Part shown: positions 16,900-24,970 of the stretch, piece by piece
Layout of the letters: each line of letters begins with the position of its first letter
Position numbering within the stretch: the first letter of the stretch is position 1
DNA from: Kitasatospora sp. NBC_00374
Lineage (GTDB): Bacteria > Actinomycetota > Actinomycetes > Streptomycetales > Streptomycetaceae
DNA length: 64,000 bases
Reading direction: 5' to 3'
Assembly (NCBI RefSeq): GCF_041434935.1
Contig: NZ_CP107964.1
Coordinates: forward strand, 6,369,001 to 6,433,000
The notes under the pieces: model-generated
The model's database searches: none
Seen by the model: the letters and a program-made list of their open reading frames with translations, nothing else
What the model was told of the DNA's origin: nothing
Program-made: the position numbers and the translations under genes

Positions 16900-18111
16900 T
16901 CAGCCGCGCAGCGCGTGCCCCCCGAAGCCGGTGCCGCCGCCCGCCTCCTGCCACCACCGTTCGACCGCGGCCTGGTCCATCGCCTCCCACCGCGGGGTCT
17001 CCTGGACCTGCGCCCGACCGAGGCTGCGGCCGAGTTCCAGCACGGCCCGGCCGACCGGCGCCCGTTCGGCGTCGTAGCGCTGCAGGGCCTCCTCCCAGCT
17101 TGTCGCGCCGGCCAGGGCGCGCTCCAGCACGCTGGCGTCCTGCAGTGCCTTGATCGCGCCGCTGCCGGTGTGCGGGCGGGCGATCGAGGCCGCGTCGCCG
17201 ACGAGGGCGAGCCGGCCGTGGGCGAAGTGAGGCGCGGCCATGTCGTACATCGGCTGCACGAAGGCCTGGTTGGGGTCGGTGAGCCGGACCACCTCCTGCC
17301 AGAACGGCGGGAAGTGGCGTTCCATCAGGGCGTCCTGGTACGCGGCGAGCTCGGCGGTGAGGTCGCGGCCCGGCGCGGCGGCCGGGTCGTCGAAGCGCAG
17401 GACGGCGGAGGCGGGCGGGGTGGCGTAGAAGACCCAGTTGACGTCCGTCCCGGCGCCGCCCGGGCCGGGGATGCGATAGACGATCATGTGGCCGCCGGGG
17501 AACACCACCGTCGTCGCGTCCCGGTCCGCGAACGCCTCCGGCGGGCCGGGGAGCCGGTCCGCCGGCAGCGTCCCGCGCCAGGCCAGGTAACCGCCGTAGC
17601 GGGCGACCGCGTCCGGGTAGAGCGCGGCCCGGACGACCGAGCGGTAGCCGTCCGCGCCGACCACCATGTCGAATCGCTCCTCGCTCCCGTCCGCCAGGCA
17701 CACCACCGCGCCCGCCGCGTCCGGGACCACCCGGCCGACGGCGGCGCCGGTGCGGTAGTCGACACCGGCCGGGATCCGGCTCCGCAGCTCCTGCCAGAGC
17801 GAACCCCAGTTGTACGAGCGGAACGGGAACGGCAGGACACCGATCTCCCGGCCCGCGCGCCGCTCCCCGTCGCGCACCACCCAGGGCCGGCGCGCGAGTT
17901 GGACCCAGGGCATGCCGGCGTCGAGATGACCGGCGGCCTCCAGTTCCGCGTACCGGTCGTTGTGGAGTGCGAGCCCGACGCCCCGGTCCTGGAGCCGCCC
18001 GGCGGCCCGCTCGAACACCACGACCTCGTCCGCACCCGTCCGCGCCGCGGCGAGTGCGGCCGCGCAGCCCGCCACGCTCCCGCCCACCACGGCCACCCGT
18101 CCTCCGCGCAC
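16900..18111 (-). CDS. FAD-dependent aromatic monooxygenase
   Basis: A 403-residue class A flavin monooxygenase: Rossmann start VAVVGGSVAGCAAA, the DG motif MVVGADGYRSVVR, and the GD motif RLALVGDAASIARPHTGSGA. The overall layout, with a central HMIVYRIPGP and NWVFYA region, resembles the 2,6-dihydroxypyridine 3-monooxygenase branch. It would hydroxylate an aromatic substrate with NAD(P)H and O2; the substrate cannot be told from sequence. It stands alone, between ParA and a small hypothetical. GTG 18111 is used; GTG a few codons later is nearer to a GGAGG box. Confidence 0.85.
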   Translation of the reverse strand: MRGGRVAVVGGSVAGCAAALAAARTGADEVVVFERAAGRLQDRGVGLALHNDRYAELEAAGHLDAGMPWVQLARRPWVVRDGERRAGREIGVLPFPFRSYNWGSLWQELRSRIPAGVDYRTGAAVGRVVPDAAGAVVCLADGSEERFDMVVGADGYRSVVRAALYPDAVARYGGYLAWRGTLPADRLPGPPEAFADRDATTVVFPGGHMIVYRIPGPGGAGTDVNWVFYATPPASAVLRFDDPAAAPGRDLTAELAAYQDALMERHFPPFWQEVVRLTDPNQAFVQPMYDMAAPHFAHGRLALVGDAASIARPHTGSGAIKALQDASVLERALAGATSWEEALQRYDAERAPVGRAVLELGRSLGRAQVQETPRWEAMDQAAVERWWQEAGGGTGFGGHALRG

Positions 18112-18229
18112 CGCATGTTCTCCCGCCGCTGTCGTGCAGACCGTCGTCCGACCCCGGGAGCCTTCGCGGCGATGCGGCCCGCGAAACGGTTTGTGACGCA
18201 GTAGTCGACCGGGCGGGGCCGGACGGCTC

Positions 18230-18526
18230 TCACGGCGCGGCGGTGGTCTCCACCATCGGCAGGGTGTCTCCGTCCGGGCCGAGTTCGCAGACGAGGGCGG
18301 GCGAGCCGGCCGCGGGGCGGTCGATCCGGACCCGGAACGGCTCGTCGGGACGGCCGGGCAGCGCGCCGGAGAGCGTCCGCGGCAGGGTGCCCGGCCCGTG
18401 TTCCCGGTGGAAGGCGATCTCCCGGCCGTCGACCAGCAGCTCCGTCTCGGTGATCCAGCCCGACCGGATGTTCACGGTGACGGAGTGCCCGGCCCGGTCG
18501 GCGTGGAAGCTGTGGCGGTGGCGCAT
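18230..18526 (-). CDS. Small hypothetical protein, paralog A
   Basis: A 98-residue protein starting MRHRHSFHADRAGHSVTVNI, followed by TETELLVDGREIAF and a C-terminal half ending EPFRVRIDRPA ... LVCELGPDGD. It is clearly paralogous to the 97-residue protein at 29683-29976 (same HRH-F-AGHSVT-NIR and ELLVDGKE pattern). No signal peptide or membrane segment; predicted small beta-rich cytosolic protein. I recognise no named family. Encoded on its own between the monooxygenase and the VOC gene. Confidence 0.75.
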   Translation of the reverse strand: MRHRHSFHADRAGHSVTVNIRSGWITETELLVDGREIAFHREHGPGTLPRTLSGALPGRPDEPFRVRIDRPAAGSPALVCELGPDGDTLPMVETTAAP

Positions 18527-18619
18527 GGCACTCCCGGGCGTGAGATCCCCCGGACGGGCCGGGGGATCTCACGCCGGACGCCGTCCCGACCGGCCCGGCG
18601 GGCCGACGCAGGTGGCGGG

Positions 18620-19414
18620 TCAGTTCGGGGAGGGCTTGAGGACGACGAAGTCCGCGCCGGAGGGGTCGAGGCAGACGGCCAGCCGGCCGACGCCGGGTAC
18701 GTCCTCGGGCCCCATCTGGACGCTGCCCCCGCTACCGGTGACCTCGGCGACCGTCGAGTCGCAGTCCGCGACCGCGAACACCGGGTGCCAGTACGCCCGC
18801 CCGCCGGTCAGCGCCAGGTGCTCCGCGGCCAGCTGCATCAGGCCGCCCTGCATCCGCTCCTGGGGGAGTGCGGCCGGGGTGATCAGCCAGTACGTTCCCT
18901 CTGCGCCGGGCATCGGCATGGCCTCGGTCTGCCAGCCGAAGAGTTCCCCGTAGAACTGCCGGGCGGCGTCCGCGTCGGTCGTGTAGAGCTCCGTCCAGCT
19001 CAGCGTGCCCGGCTCGTCGACGGCCTCCAGACCGGGTTGGGCGGCCGGCTGCCAGACCGCGAACTGCCCGCCCTGCGGGTCGGTGAACTGGGCCATTCGC
19101 CCGTCCTCGCCGGCGTCCATCGGCTGGACCCGGACGGTGCCGCCCATGCGCTCCACGGCCTGCGCCGTCGCGTCGGCGTCGGGGGTGTTGAAGTAGAGCA
19201 TCCAGGCGGAGCGGGCGCCCTCCTCGTTGAGCGGGCCGACCGCGCCGACCGTCTTCCCGCCGTGGCGGAACGAGGTGTACCCGCCCGCCTCCGGGCCGTA
19301 CGACTGCGCCTCCCAGCCGAACACCGCGGTGTAGAAGGCCGTCGCCGCGTCGACGTCGGGCGCGCCGAGGTCGAGCCAGCACGGGGAGCCGGGCACGAAG
19401 TCGGTGGTGATCAT
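18620..19414 (-). CDS. VOC-family protein, two glyoxalase domains
   Basis: A 264-residue protein made of two vicinal-oxygen-chelate repeats (about residues 8-125 and 135-260), each with the beta-alpha-beta-beta-beta signature: CWLDLGAPDVDAATAFYTAVFGWE, FTDPQGGQFAVWQ, then SWTELYTTDADAARQFYGELFGW. Tandem-VOC proteins of this type are usually annotated as hydroxylase or glyoxalase/bleomycin-resistance-like; the reaction is unproven. ATG 19414 follows GGAAGGAG on the minus strand. Apparently monocistronic. Confidence 0.88.
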   Translation of the reverse strand: MITTDFVPGSPCWLDLGAPDVDAATAFYTAVFGWEAQSYGPEAGGYTSFRHGGKTVGAVGPLNEEGARSAWMLYFNTPDADATAQAVERMGGTVRVQPMDAGEDGRMAQFTDPQGGQFAVWQPAAQPGLEAVDEPGTLSWTELYTTDADAARQFYGELFGWQTEAMPMPGAEGTYWLITPAALPQERMQGGLMQLAAEHLALTGGRAYWHPVFAVADCDSTVAEVTGSGGSVQMGPEDVPGVGRLAVCLDPSGADFVVLKPSPN

Positions 19415-19582
19415 GGGGGACTCCTTCCAGAGATCCATCGGGAGCCAGCCTGACACCGGGCACCGCCGCCCGCCTGTCGGCCGCGAGCCGCTGACCGGCT
19501 TCACCCTGGCCGGTCCGGACGGGTAGGTTGGCGCGCCGTGGGCTGCACGGCGCTGTGCCGGGTCCGGGAGGGCGGTGGCGTG

Positions 19583-20587
19583 ATGGGTTCGCAGGCGGTC
19601 GTGGACTGCGCGCTGTACGAGGACGGCCGGCGGCTGCCGGGCCGGGTGGACCTGGCGGACGTGCTGAAGCGGATAGGCGAGCAGCCGGGCCGGTTCGTCT
19701 GGATCGGCCTGTACGAGCCCACCGCCGAGCAGTTCGACGAGATCGCGGCCGCCTTCGAGCTGCACCCGCTGGCCGTGGAGGACGCCGTCCGTGCCCACCA
19801 GCGGCCGAAGCTGGAGCGCTACGGGAACACGCTGTTCCTGGTGCTGAAGACGATCGTCTACGTCGCCCACGACCGGGTGACGGCGACCAGCGAGATCGTC
19901 GACACCGGGGAGATCATGGTCTTCGCCGGGCCCGGGTTCGCGATCGTGGTGCGGCACGGCAGCGCCCCGGCGCTGACCGGGGTGCGGCGGGAGATGGAGG
20001 CCGCCCCCGAGCTGCTGGGCCTGGGTCCGGTCTCCGTCCTGCACGCGGTGGCCGACCACGTGGTCGACCACTACCTGGAGGTCGCCGACGCCTTCGAGCG
20101 GGACGTGGAGGAGCTGGAGACCGCGGTGTTCTCGCCCGAGCGGACGGACGACGCCGGCCGGATCTACCAACTCAAGCGCGAGCTGATGGAGTTCAAGCGG
20201 GCCGTGGTGCCGCTCGGGGTCCCGTTGAAGCGGCTGGCCGACGGTTCGCTGCCGGAGGTGCCGGCCGGCCTCGCCGCGTACCTGCGCGACGTCGCCGACC
20301 ACCACCTGCAGGCGAAGGAGCGGATCGCCTCCTTCGACGAACTGGTCGCCGGCATCCTGGACGCGAGCGTCGCCCGGCTGTCGCTCCAGCAGAACACCGA
20401 CATGCGAAAGATCAGTGCGGGCGCCGCCCTGGTCGCGGTGCCGACCATGGTGGTGGGGATCTACGGCATGAACTTCGAGTACATGCCGGAGCTGCACTGG
20501 ACGTTCGGCTACCCGGCCGTCCTGCTGCTGATCGTGGCGGTCTGCGCCTTCGCCTTCCGGGCGTTCCGCCGCAACGACTGGCTCTGA
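19583..20587 (+). CDS. CorA-type Mg2+ channel (first copy)
   Basis: A 334-residue CorA-family divalent metal channel. The large cytoplasmic domain includes LAVEDAVRAHQRPKLERYG, typical of the actinobacterial branch; two C-terminal helices carry the selectivity motif YGMNF before the last helix and a basic RRNDWL end. It forms a homopentamer in the membrane. ATG 19583 follows GGGAGGG; a TAGGTT box at about 19523 and an in-frame GTG at 19538 would allow a longer leaderless form. It converges with a second CorA gene, the two stop codons being 25 bp apart. Confidence 0.92.
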   Translation: MGSQAVVDCALYEDGRRLPGRVDLADVLKRIGEQPGRFVWIGLYEPTAEQFDEIAAAFELHPLAVEDAVRAHQRPKLERYGNTLFLVLKTIVYVAHDRVTATSEIVDTGEIMVFAGPGFAIVVRHGSAPALTGVRREMEAAPELLGLGPVSVLHAVADHVVDHYLEVADAFERDVEELETAVFSPERTDDAGRIYQLKRELMEFKRAVVPLGVPLKRLADGSLPEVPAGLAAYLRDVADHHLQAKERIASFDELVAGILDASVARLSLQQNTDMRKISAGAALVAVPTMVVGIYGMNFEYMPELHWTFGYPAVLLLIVAVCAFAFRAFRRNDWL

Positions 20588-20625
20588 ACCCGGCCGCCCC
20601 GGACGGCTCGGTTCAGAGCCAGTCG
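20575..20625. terminator. Bidirectional hairpin spanning both corA ends
   Basis: Two perfect 16-bp arms (20575-20590 and 20610-20625) with a 19-nt loop. Each arm is the 3' end of one corA gene: both finish in Asp-Trp-Leu-stop with identical codons, so the convergent copies form a palindrome. No T-run follows, as usual in actinomycetes. A likely shared terminator. Confidence 0.7.
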
Positions 20626-21779
20626 CGGCGCTTGAAGACCAGGTAGAGGCTGGCGCAGACCAGGGCCATCAGGGCGATCGCGAACGGGTACCCGAAGACC
20701 CACTTGAGCTCCGGCATCTGCTCGAAGTTCATGCCGTAGACCGTCCCGATCAGGGTCGGGGCGAACAGGATGGCGGCCCAGGAGGAGATCTTCTTGATCT
20801 CGTTGTTCTGGGCGTGCCCGGCCTCGGCGAGCTGCTTCATCTCCTCGTTCTGGGCCTGCGAGACCAGGGTGGCGTTGACGGTGAGGATGTTCTGCAGCAT
20901 CTGGCGGAAGCCGTCGACCCGCTCGGCGGCGGTGGTGGCGTGGTCGGCGACGTCGCGCAGGTAGCGCCGGAGTTCCTCGTCGGTGCCGTACTTCTCGAAG
21001 CCCGCCTCCAGGCTGGCCATGATGTCCAGCAGCGGGCGGGTCGCCCGCTGGAACTCGATGACCTCACGGGAGAGTTCGTAGATGCGCCGGGAGACCCCGG
21101 GGTCGCCGCCGAAGACCTCCGTCTCGATCTCGTCGATGTCGTGCTGAAGTCCGGCGATGACCGGCGCGTACCCGTCGACCACCGCGTCCAGGACGGCGTA
21201 CAGCACGGCCTCGGGGCCGAGCGCGAGCAGCTCGGGGTCGTCCTCCAGCCGCCGGCGGACGGCGGACAGGTCGGGGGACTGCGAGTGGCGGACGGTGACC
21301 ACGAAGTCCGGGCCGACGAACAGGTGGATCTCGCCGAAGTCGACCTCCTCGTCGTCGTCGAGGTAGCGGGCCGCGCGCAGCACGACGAAGAGGGTGTCGC
21401 CGTAACGCTCCAGCTTCGGGCGCTGGTGGGCGACGATGGCGTCCTCGATCGCCAGCTCGTGCAGCCCGAACCGCTCGGCGGCCTCGGTCAGCTGGGCCTC
21501 GGCGGGCCGGAACAGTCCGATCCAGGTCATCGTGCCGGGCTTGCCGGGGATCTGCTGGTAGATCTCGGACAGGCTGGCGGGTGCGTCGATCCGGTGGCCG
21601 TCGCGGTAGACCGCGGCGTCCACCACCGAGCGTTCGAGCGTGACCGACTCCGTCCGGTGCTCCGTCCTCGGGTCCATCGAGTGTTCGGGCGCCGGCGTCG
21701 GCCCGGTGGGGACCGGCCCGGCGGGACGGCTGAACGGACGCTTGCTCGCGCGCACCGCGCGCACACGCCAGTCGGACAT
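20613..21779 (-). CDS. CorA-type Mg2+ channel (second copy, M-box leader)
   Basis: A 388-residue CorA homologue with a 60-residue Arg/Pro-rich N-terminal extension, the cytoplasmic LAIEDAIVAHQRPKLERYG block, a coiled helix (LRRYLRDVADHATTAAERVD) and the GMN motif in VYGMNFEQMPELKW, ending KRRDWL. It is about 45 percent alike to the first copy by eye. ATG 21779 has GGAGG 8 nt upstream. Its 5' leader carries an M-box riboswitch, so expression should fall when intracellular Mg2+ is high; the first copy has no such leader. This fixes its role as a Mg2+ importer under limitation. Confidence 0.93.
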   Translation of the reverse strand: MSDWRVRAVRASKRPFSRPAGPVPTGPTPAPEHSMDPRTEHRTESVTLERSVVDAAVYRDGHRIDAPASLSEIYQQIPGKPGTMTWIGLFRPAEAQLTEAAERFGLHELAIEDAIVAHQRPKLERYGDTLFVVLRAARYLDDDEEVDFGEIHLFVGPDFVVTVRHSQSPDLSAVRRRLEDDPELLALGPEAVLYAVLDAVVDGYAPVIAGLQHDIDEIETEVFGGDPGVSRRIYELSREVIEFQRATRPLLDIMASLEAGFEKYGTDEELRRYLRDVADHATTAAERVDGFRQMLQNILTVNATLVSQAQNEEMKQLAEAGHAQNNEIKKISSWAAILFAPTLIGTVYGMNFEQMPELKWVFGYPFAIALMALVCASLYLVFKRRDWL

Positions 21780-21925
21780 GGCAGGAACCTCCACGGATCG
21801 GTGTCCGCCACGGAGCCCGGCGACGCCGATCGGCAGCGTCCGCAGGGGAGGCGGGTGGGAGCGCCCCGGAGCGCCCGGCTGTGTCCGGTGCCCGTGCGCG
21901 GGCGCCCCGCGCGATCCTGCTGAGG

Positions 21926-22045
21926 TCAGCGCGGGGAGCTGCGGAGGGGGACGGACGACGGACGGCGGCAGAGGCACAGGGTGTCGGGGCAGGACGGGAT
22001 CATCCCGGGGTGGGGCCGACTTCGGCCCGGACTACTGCACTCCAC
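21926..22045 (-). CDS. Pro/Cys-rich leader ORF between M-box and corA
   Basis: GTG at 22045 lies 8 nt after GAGGAGGTGA, a near-perfect match to the 16S anti-SD, and opens a 39-residue frame with eight Pro and four Cys (VECSSPGRSRPHPGMIPSC and onward). It lies in the transcribed leader, 113 nt after the aptamer and 147 nt before corA. Proline-rich leader ORFs (mgtL) or short leader ORFs (corL) control Mg2+ transporters in enterobacteria by coupling translation to Rho termination; an analogous function here is inference. Confidence 0.45.
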   Translation of the reverse strand: MECSSPGRSRPHPGMIPSCPDTLCLCRRPSSVPLRSSPR

Positions 22046-22157
22046 TGCTCTCACCTCCTCGCCGTCGGGGCGCCCGCAGGGGTCGCCGGGACTCGGCACA
22101 CAGGAGATTCCCCCGGGCACGGCGGATACACCGCGGACCGGGTGGGGCACCCCTGAA

Positions 22158-22315
22158 CTCGTCAGAGCTTTGGCACGCCACGGCGTAGCACCCGAGGGGT
22201 GCAGCCACTTGGGGTCACCCCTTAGGCCGGGGAGACCTGTCCTGAACCTGGGCGTCTCTCGACGTCGTGGGGTCAGTGGCCTGTGTCCGTGGCGACGCCT
22301 CACCGAACGAGGTGC
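22158..22315 (-). promoter_or_regulatory. M-box (ykoK) Mg2+ riboswitch
   Basis: Minus-strand RNA carries the conserved M-box blocks in order: CTCGTTCGGTGAGGC (22311-22297), ACGGACACAGGCCACTGA (22290-22273), GACGTCGAGAGACGCC (22266-22251), AGGTTCAGGACAGG, and the closing GTGCCAAAGCTCTGACGAG (22176-22158). The 5' CTCGT pairs with the 3' ACGAG to close P1. It senses Mg2+ and controls the corA gene that starts 379 nt downstream. Confidence 0.88.
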
Positions 22316-22694
22316 CTGCACAACTGCGCCCAGTGTAGACCCGGCCGACACCGTCACCGACCAGCTTCCGGGCGGCGGCAGTCGACTGGGCGTCAGATGG
22401 GTCGGCGCGGATCGGCGGGGGCCGACCGTGCCGGGCGGTCTGGCGCCTCCGGTCGCGGATGCAGTGACGGAAGGGCCGGTGAATTGTTCTGTATGGGCAG
22501 ATATGGGTGGTCCGACAGGCATATCTTGACGATCCCTTAACGGGTCGCCGCAGGGCGTACCTACTGAGGGGTAGTGCGGCCCGGTCCACCCGTCCGACCT
22601 GCGGAAACGTTTCAGCGGATGGTCTCGACCGGGGCGTGTTCCGACCGTTTCGGGGCAGCTTGCCGACTGCTCCCGGCGCCTTACGCTCGCCCGT
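22316..22694. promoter_or_regulatory. Divergent promoter region corA / KimA-like gene
   Basis: No gene. An AT-rich patch at 22480-22545 (GAATTGTTCTG, ATATGGG, CATATCTTGACG) stands out from the GC-rich surroundings and probably holds the promoter of the riboswitch transcript on the minus strand. The + strand has TACGCT at 22682-22687, 7 nt before the GTG of the permease, as a leaderless -10 box. No c-di-AMP riboswitch blocks were found. Confidence 0.5.
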
Positions 22695-24797
22695 GTGTTC
22701 AATCTGCCCCAGGCGCTCAAGCGCCTTGTGATCGGCCGGGCCATGCGCAGCGAGGAGCTGGGCGAGACCCTGCTCCCCAAGCGGCTGGCGCTGCCGATCT
22801 TCGCTTCCGACCCGCTCTCCTCGGTGGCCTATGCCACGCAGGAGATCCTGCTCGTCCTGACCGTGGGCGGTACCGCCTTCCTGTATCTGACCCCGTGGGT
22901 CGCGGCCGCGGTGGTCGGGTTGATGGTGGTGGTGGTCGCCTCGTACCGCCAGGTGGTGCACGCCTACCCGAGCGGTGGCGGCTCGTACGAGGTGGTGTCC
23001 CGCAACCTCGGCCCGAACTCCGGGCTGGTGGTGGCGGCTTCGCTGCTGGTCGACTACGTGATGACGGTCGCGGTGTCGGTGGCGTCCGGGGTGGACAACA
23101 TCATCTCGGCGCTGCCGAGCCTGGCGGACTACCGCGTGGCCATGGCGGTCGGGTTCGTCGCGCTGCTGATGGCGATGAACCTGCGCGGTGTCCGGGAGTC
23201 CGGCAACGCCTTCGCCGCGCCGACGTACCTGTTCATCGGCGCCATGCTGCTGATGATCGCCACCGGGCTGGTGCGGATGGTGTTCGGTGACGCGCCGGTG
23301 GCCGAGAGCGCGGCCTTCGGGATCGCGCCGGAGCACGGCGGGGACACACTGGCGGGCCTGGGTCTGCTGCTGCTGGGCCTGCGGGCGTTCGCCTCCGGCT
23401 GCACGGCGCTGACCGGGGTGGAGGCGATCTCCAACGGCGTACCGGCGTTTCGGGCGCCCAAGTCGCGCAACGCCGCGACCACGATGGCGGTCATGGGCAT
23501 CACCGCGGTGGTGATGTTCGTCGGGGTCACCGCGCTGGCGCTGATCTCGAAGGTGCACTACGTCGACGACGCCTGCCAGCTGACCGGCCTCCCCGCCGAC
23601 TGCGCCGGCTACACCCAGCAGACCGTGATCGCGCAGCTGGCGGCCTCCGTGTTCGGCGGCAGCGACAGCATCCTGTTCTACGTGATCCAGGCCGCGACCG
23701 CGCTGGTGCTGATCCTGGCCGCGAACACCGCGTTCAACGGCTTCCCGCTGCTGGCCTCGATCCTCGCCGAACACCGCTACCTGCCCCGGCAGATGCACAC
23801 CCGGGGCGACCGCCTCGCGTTCTCCAACGGCATCATCGCCCTCGCGGTGGTCGCCGGCGGCCTGCTCTGGCTCTACAAGGCGGACGTCACCAGCCTGATC
23901 CACCTCTACATCCTCGGCGTCTTCACCTCCTTCACGCTCTCCCAGATCGGCATGGTCAAGCACTGGAACCGGGTGCTGGCCACCGAGACCGACGCCCCGG
24001 TGCGCGGCGCCGCCCAGCGCTCGCGGATCATCAACGGCCTGGGCGCCGTCACCACCGCCCTGGTGCTGGTGATCGTGCTGCTGACCAAGTTCACCCAGGG
24101 CGCCTGGCTGGCCGTGGTCGCCGCGATCGTGCTGTGGCTGATGATGCGCGCCATCCGCCGCCACTACGACACCGTCGCCTCGGAGCTGGCGGTCGAGGAC
24201 CCGCGCGAGGAGTCCGTCCGCCCCTCCAACGTGCACGGCATCGTCCTGGTCTCCAAGCTCCACAAGCCCACCCTGCGCGCCCTCGGCTACGCCCAGGCCT
24301 TCGGCCCGGACACCCTGGAGGCCGTCACGGTCGAGGTGGAGAAGGAGGCGACCGACGAACTGCGCACCCAGTGGGACGAGTTCGACGTGCAGGTGCCGCT
24401 CAAGGTGCTGGACTCGCCGTACCGCGAGATCACCAAGCCGGTGGTGCACTACGTCCGTACCGTGCGCCGCACCAGCCCCCGGGACGCGGTCGCCGTCTTC
24501 ATCCCCGAGTACGTGGTCGGCCACTGGTGGGAGCACCTGCTGCACAACCAGTCGGCGCTCTGGCTGAAGAGCCGCCTGCTGTTCACCCCGGGTGTGATGG
24601 TGATCAGCGTGCCCTGGCAGCTCTCCTCCGCCCCCCGCGCCGACCACCCCGCCCGCCGCGCCCCCGGCGCGGTGCGCCGCGGCGAGCCCGTCCGGACGAA
24701 GGGCGCCCGCGCGGAGGACGCCCGCGCGGAGGACGTCCGCGCGGAGGACGTCCGCGCGGAGGACGTCCGCGCGGAGGACGTCCCGGAGACGGTCTGA
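22695..24797 (+). CDS. KimA-like APC-superfamily potassium permease
   Basis: A 700-residue transporter with about 12 membrane helices, opening with the motif FASDPLSSVAYATQEI that marks the KimA/YdaO branch of the APC superfamily (high-affinity K+/H+ symport in Bacillus), then PSGGGSYEV and ANTAFNGFPLLASILA. A cytoplasmic domain follows from about residue 490 (SNVHGIVLVSKLHKPTLRAL). The last 25 residues are five RAED(V/A) units. K+ uptake is inferred from family; amino acid transport is the alternative. GTG 22695 is probably leaderless. Confidence 0.85.
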   Translation: MFNLPQALKRLVIGRAMRSEELGETLLPKRLALPIFASDPLSSVAYATQEILLVLTVGGTAFLYLTPWVAAAVVGLMVVVVASYRQVVHAYPSGGGSYEVVSRNLGPNSGLVVAASLLVDYVMTVAVSVASGVDNIISALPSLADYRVAMAVGFVALLMAMNLRGVRESGNAFAAPTYLFIGAMLLMIATGLVRMVFGDAPVAESAAFGIAPEHGGDTLAGLGLLLLGLRAFASGCTALTGVEAISNGVPAFRAPKSRNAATTMAVMGITAVVMFVGVTALALISKVHYVDDACQLTGLPADCAGYTQQTVIAQLAASVFGGSDSILFYVIQAATALVLILAANTAFNGFPLLASILAEHRYLPRQMHTRGDRLAFSNGIIALAVVAGGLLWLYKADVTSLIHLYILGVFTSFTLSQIGMVKHWNRVLATETDAPVRGAAQRSRIINGLGAVTTALVLVIVLLTKFTQGAWLAVVAAIVLWLMMRAIRRHYDTVASELAVEDPREESVRPSNVHGIVLVSKLHKPTLRALGYAQAFGPDTLEAVTVEVEKEATDELRTQWDEFDVQVPLKVLDSPYREITKPVVHYVRTVRRTSPRDAVAVFIPEYVVGHWWEHLLHNQSALWLKSRLLFTPGVMVISVPWQLSSAPRADHPARRAPGAVRRGEPVRTKGARAEDARAEDVRAEDVRAEDVRAEDVPETV
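24708..24782 (+). repeat. Five 15-bp tandem repeats in permease tail
   Basis: Five head-to-tail copies of CGCGCGGAGGACGTC (the first ends GCC) encode RAEDA followed by four RAEDV. The repeat keeps frame, so copy number can change without breaking the gene; it adds a charged cytoplasmic tail. Confidence 0.9.
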
Positions 24798-24970
24798 CCA
24801 CCGCTCGCGGAGCCCCGGGACAGCCCGGGGCTCCGGCGCGTCCGGAGAGCGGCGCCGTCGTGGCCGCGGACGGGGCTCGAAGGCCCCTCTCGGCGACACC
24901 GGCAACACCACCGGCGGACTGACGGACGGCCGGGTGCCGGCCCCGGCGCGGGGGCGGCACCCGGCCGCGG

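Noticed and set aside
22540..22694. A c-di-AMP (ydaO) riboswitch before the KimA-like gene
   Set aside because: The conserved ydaO blocks are not present, and a leaderless -10 box lies 7 nt before the start.
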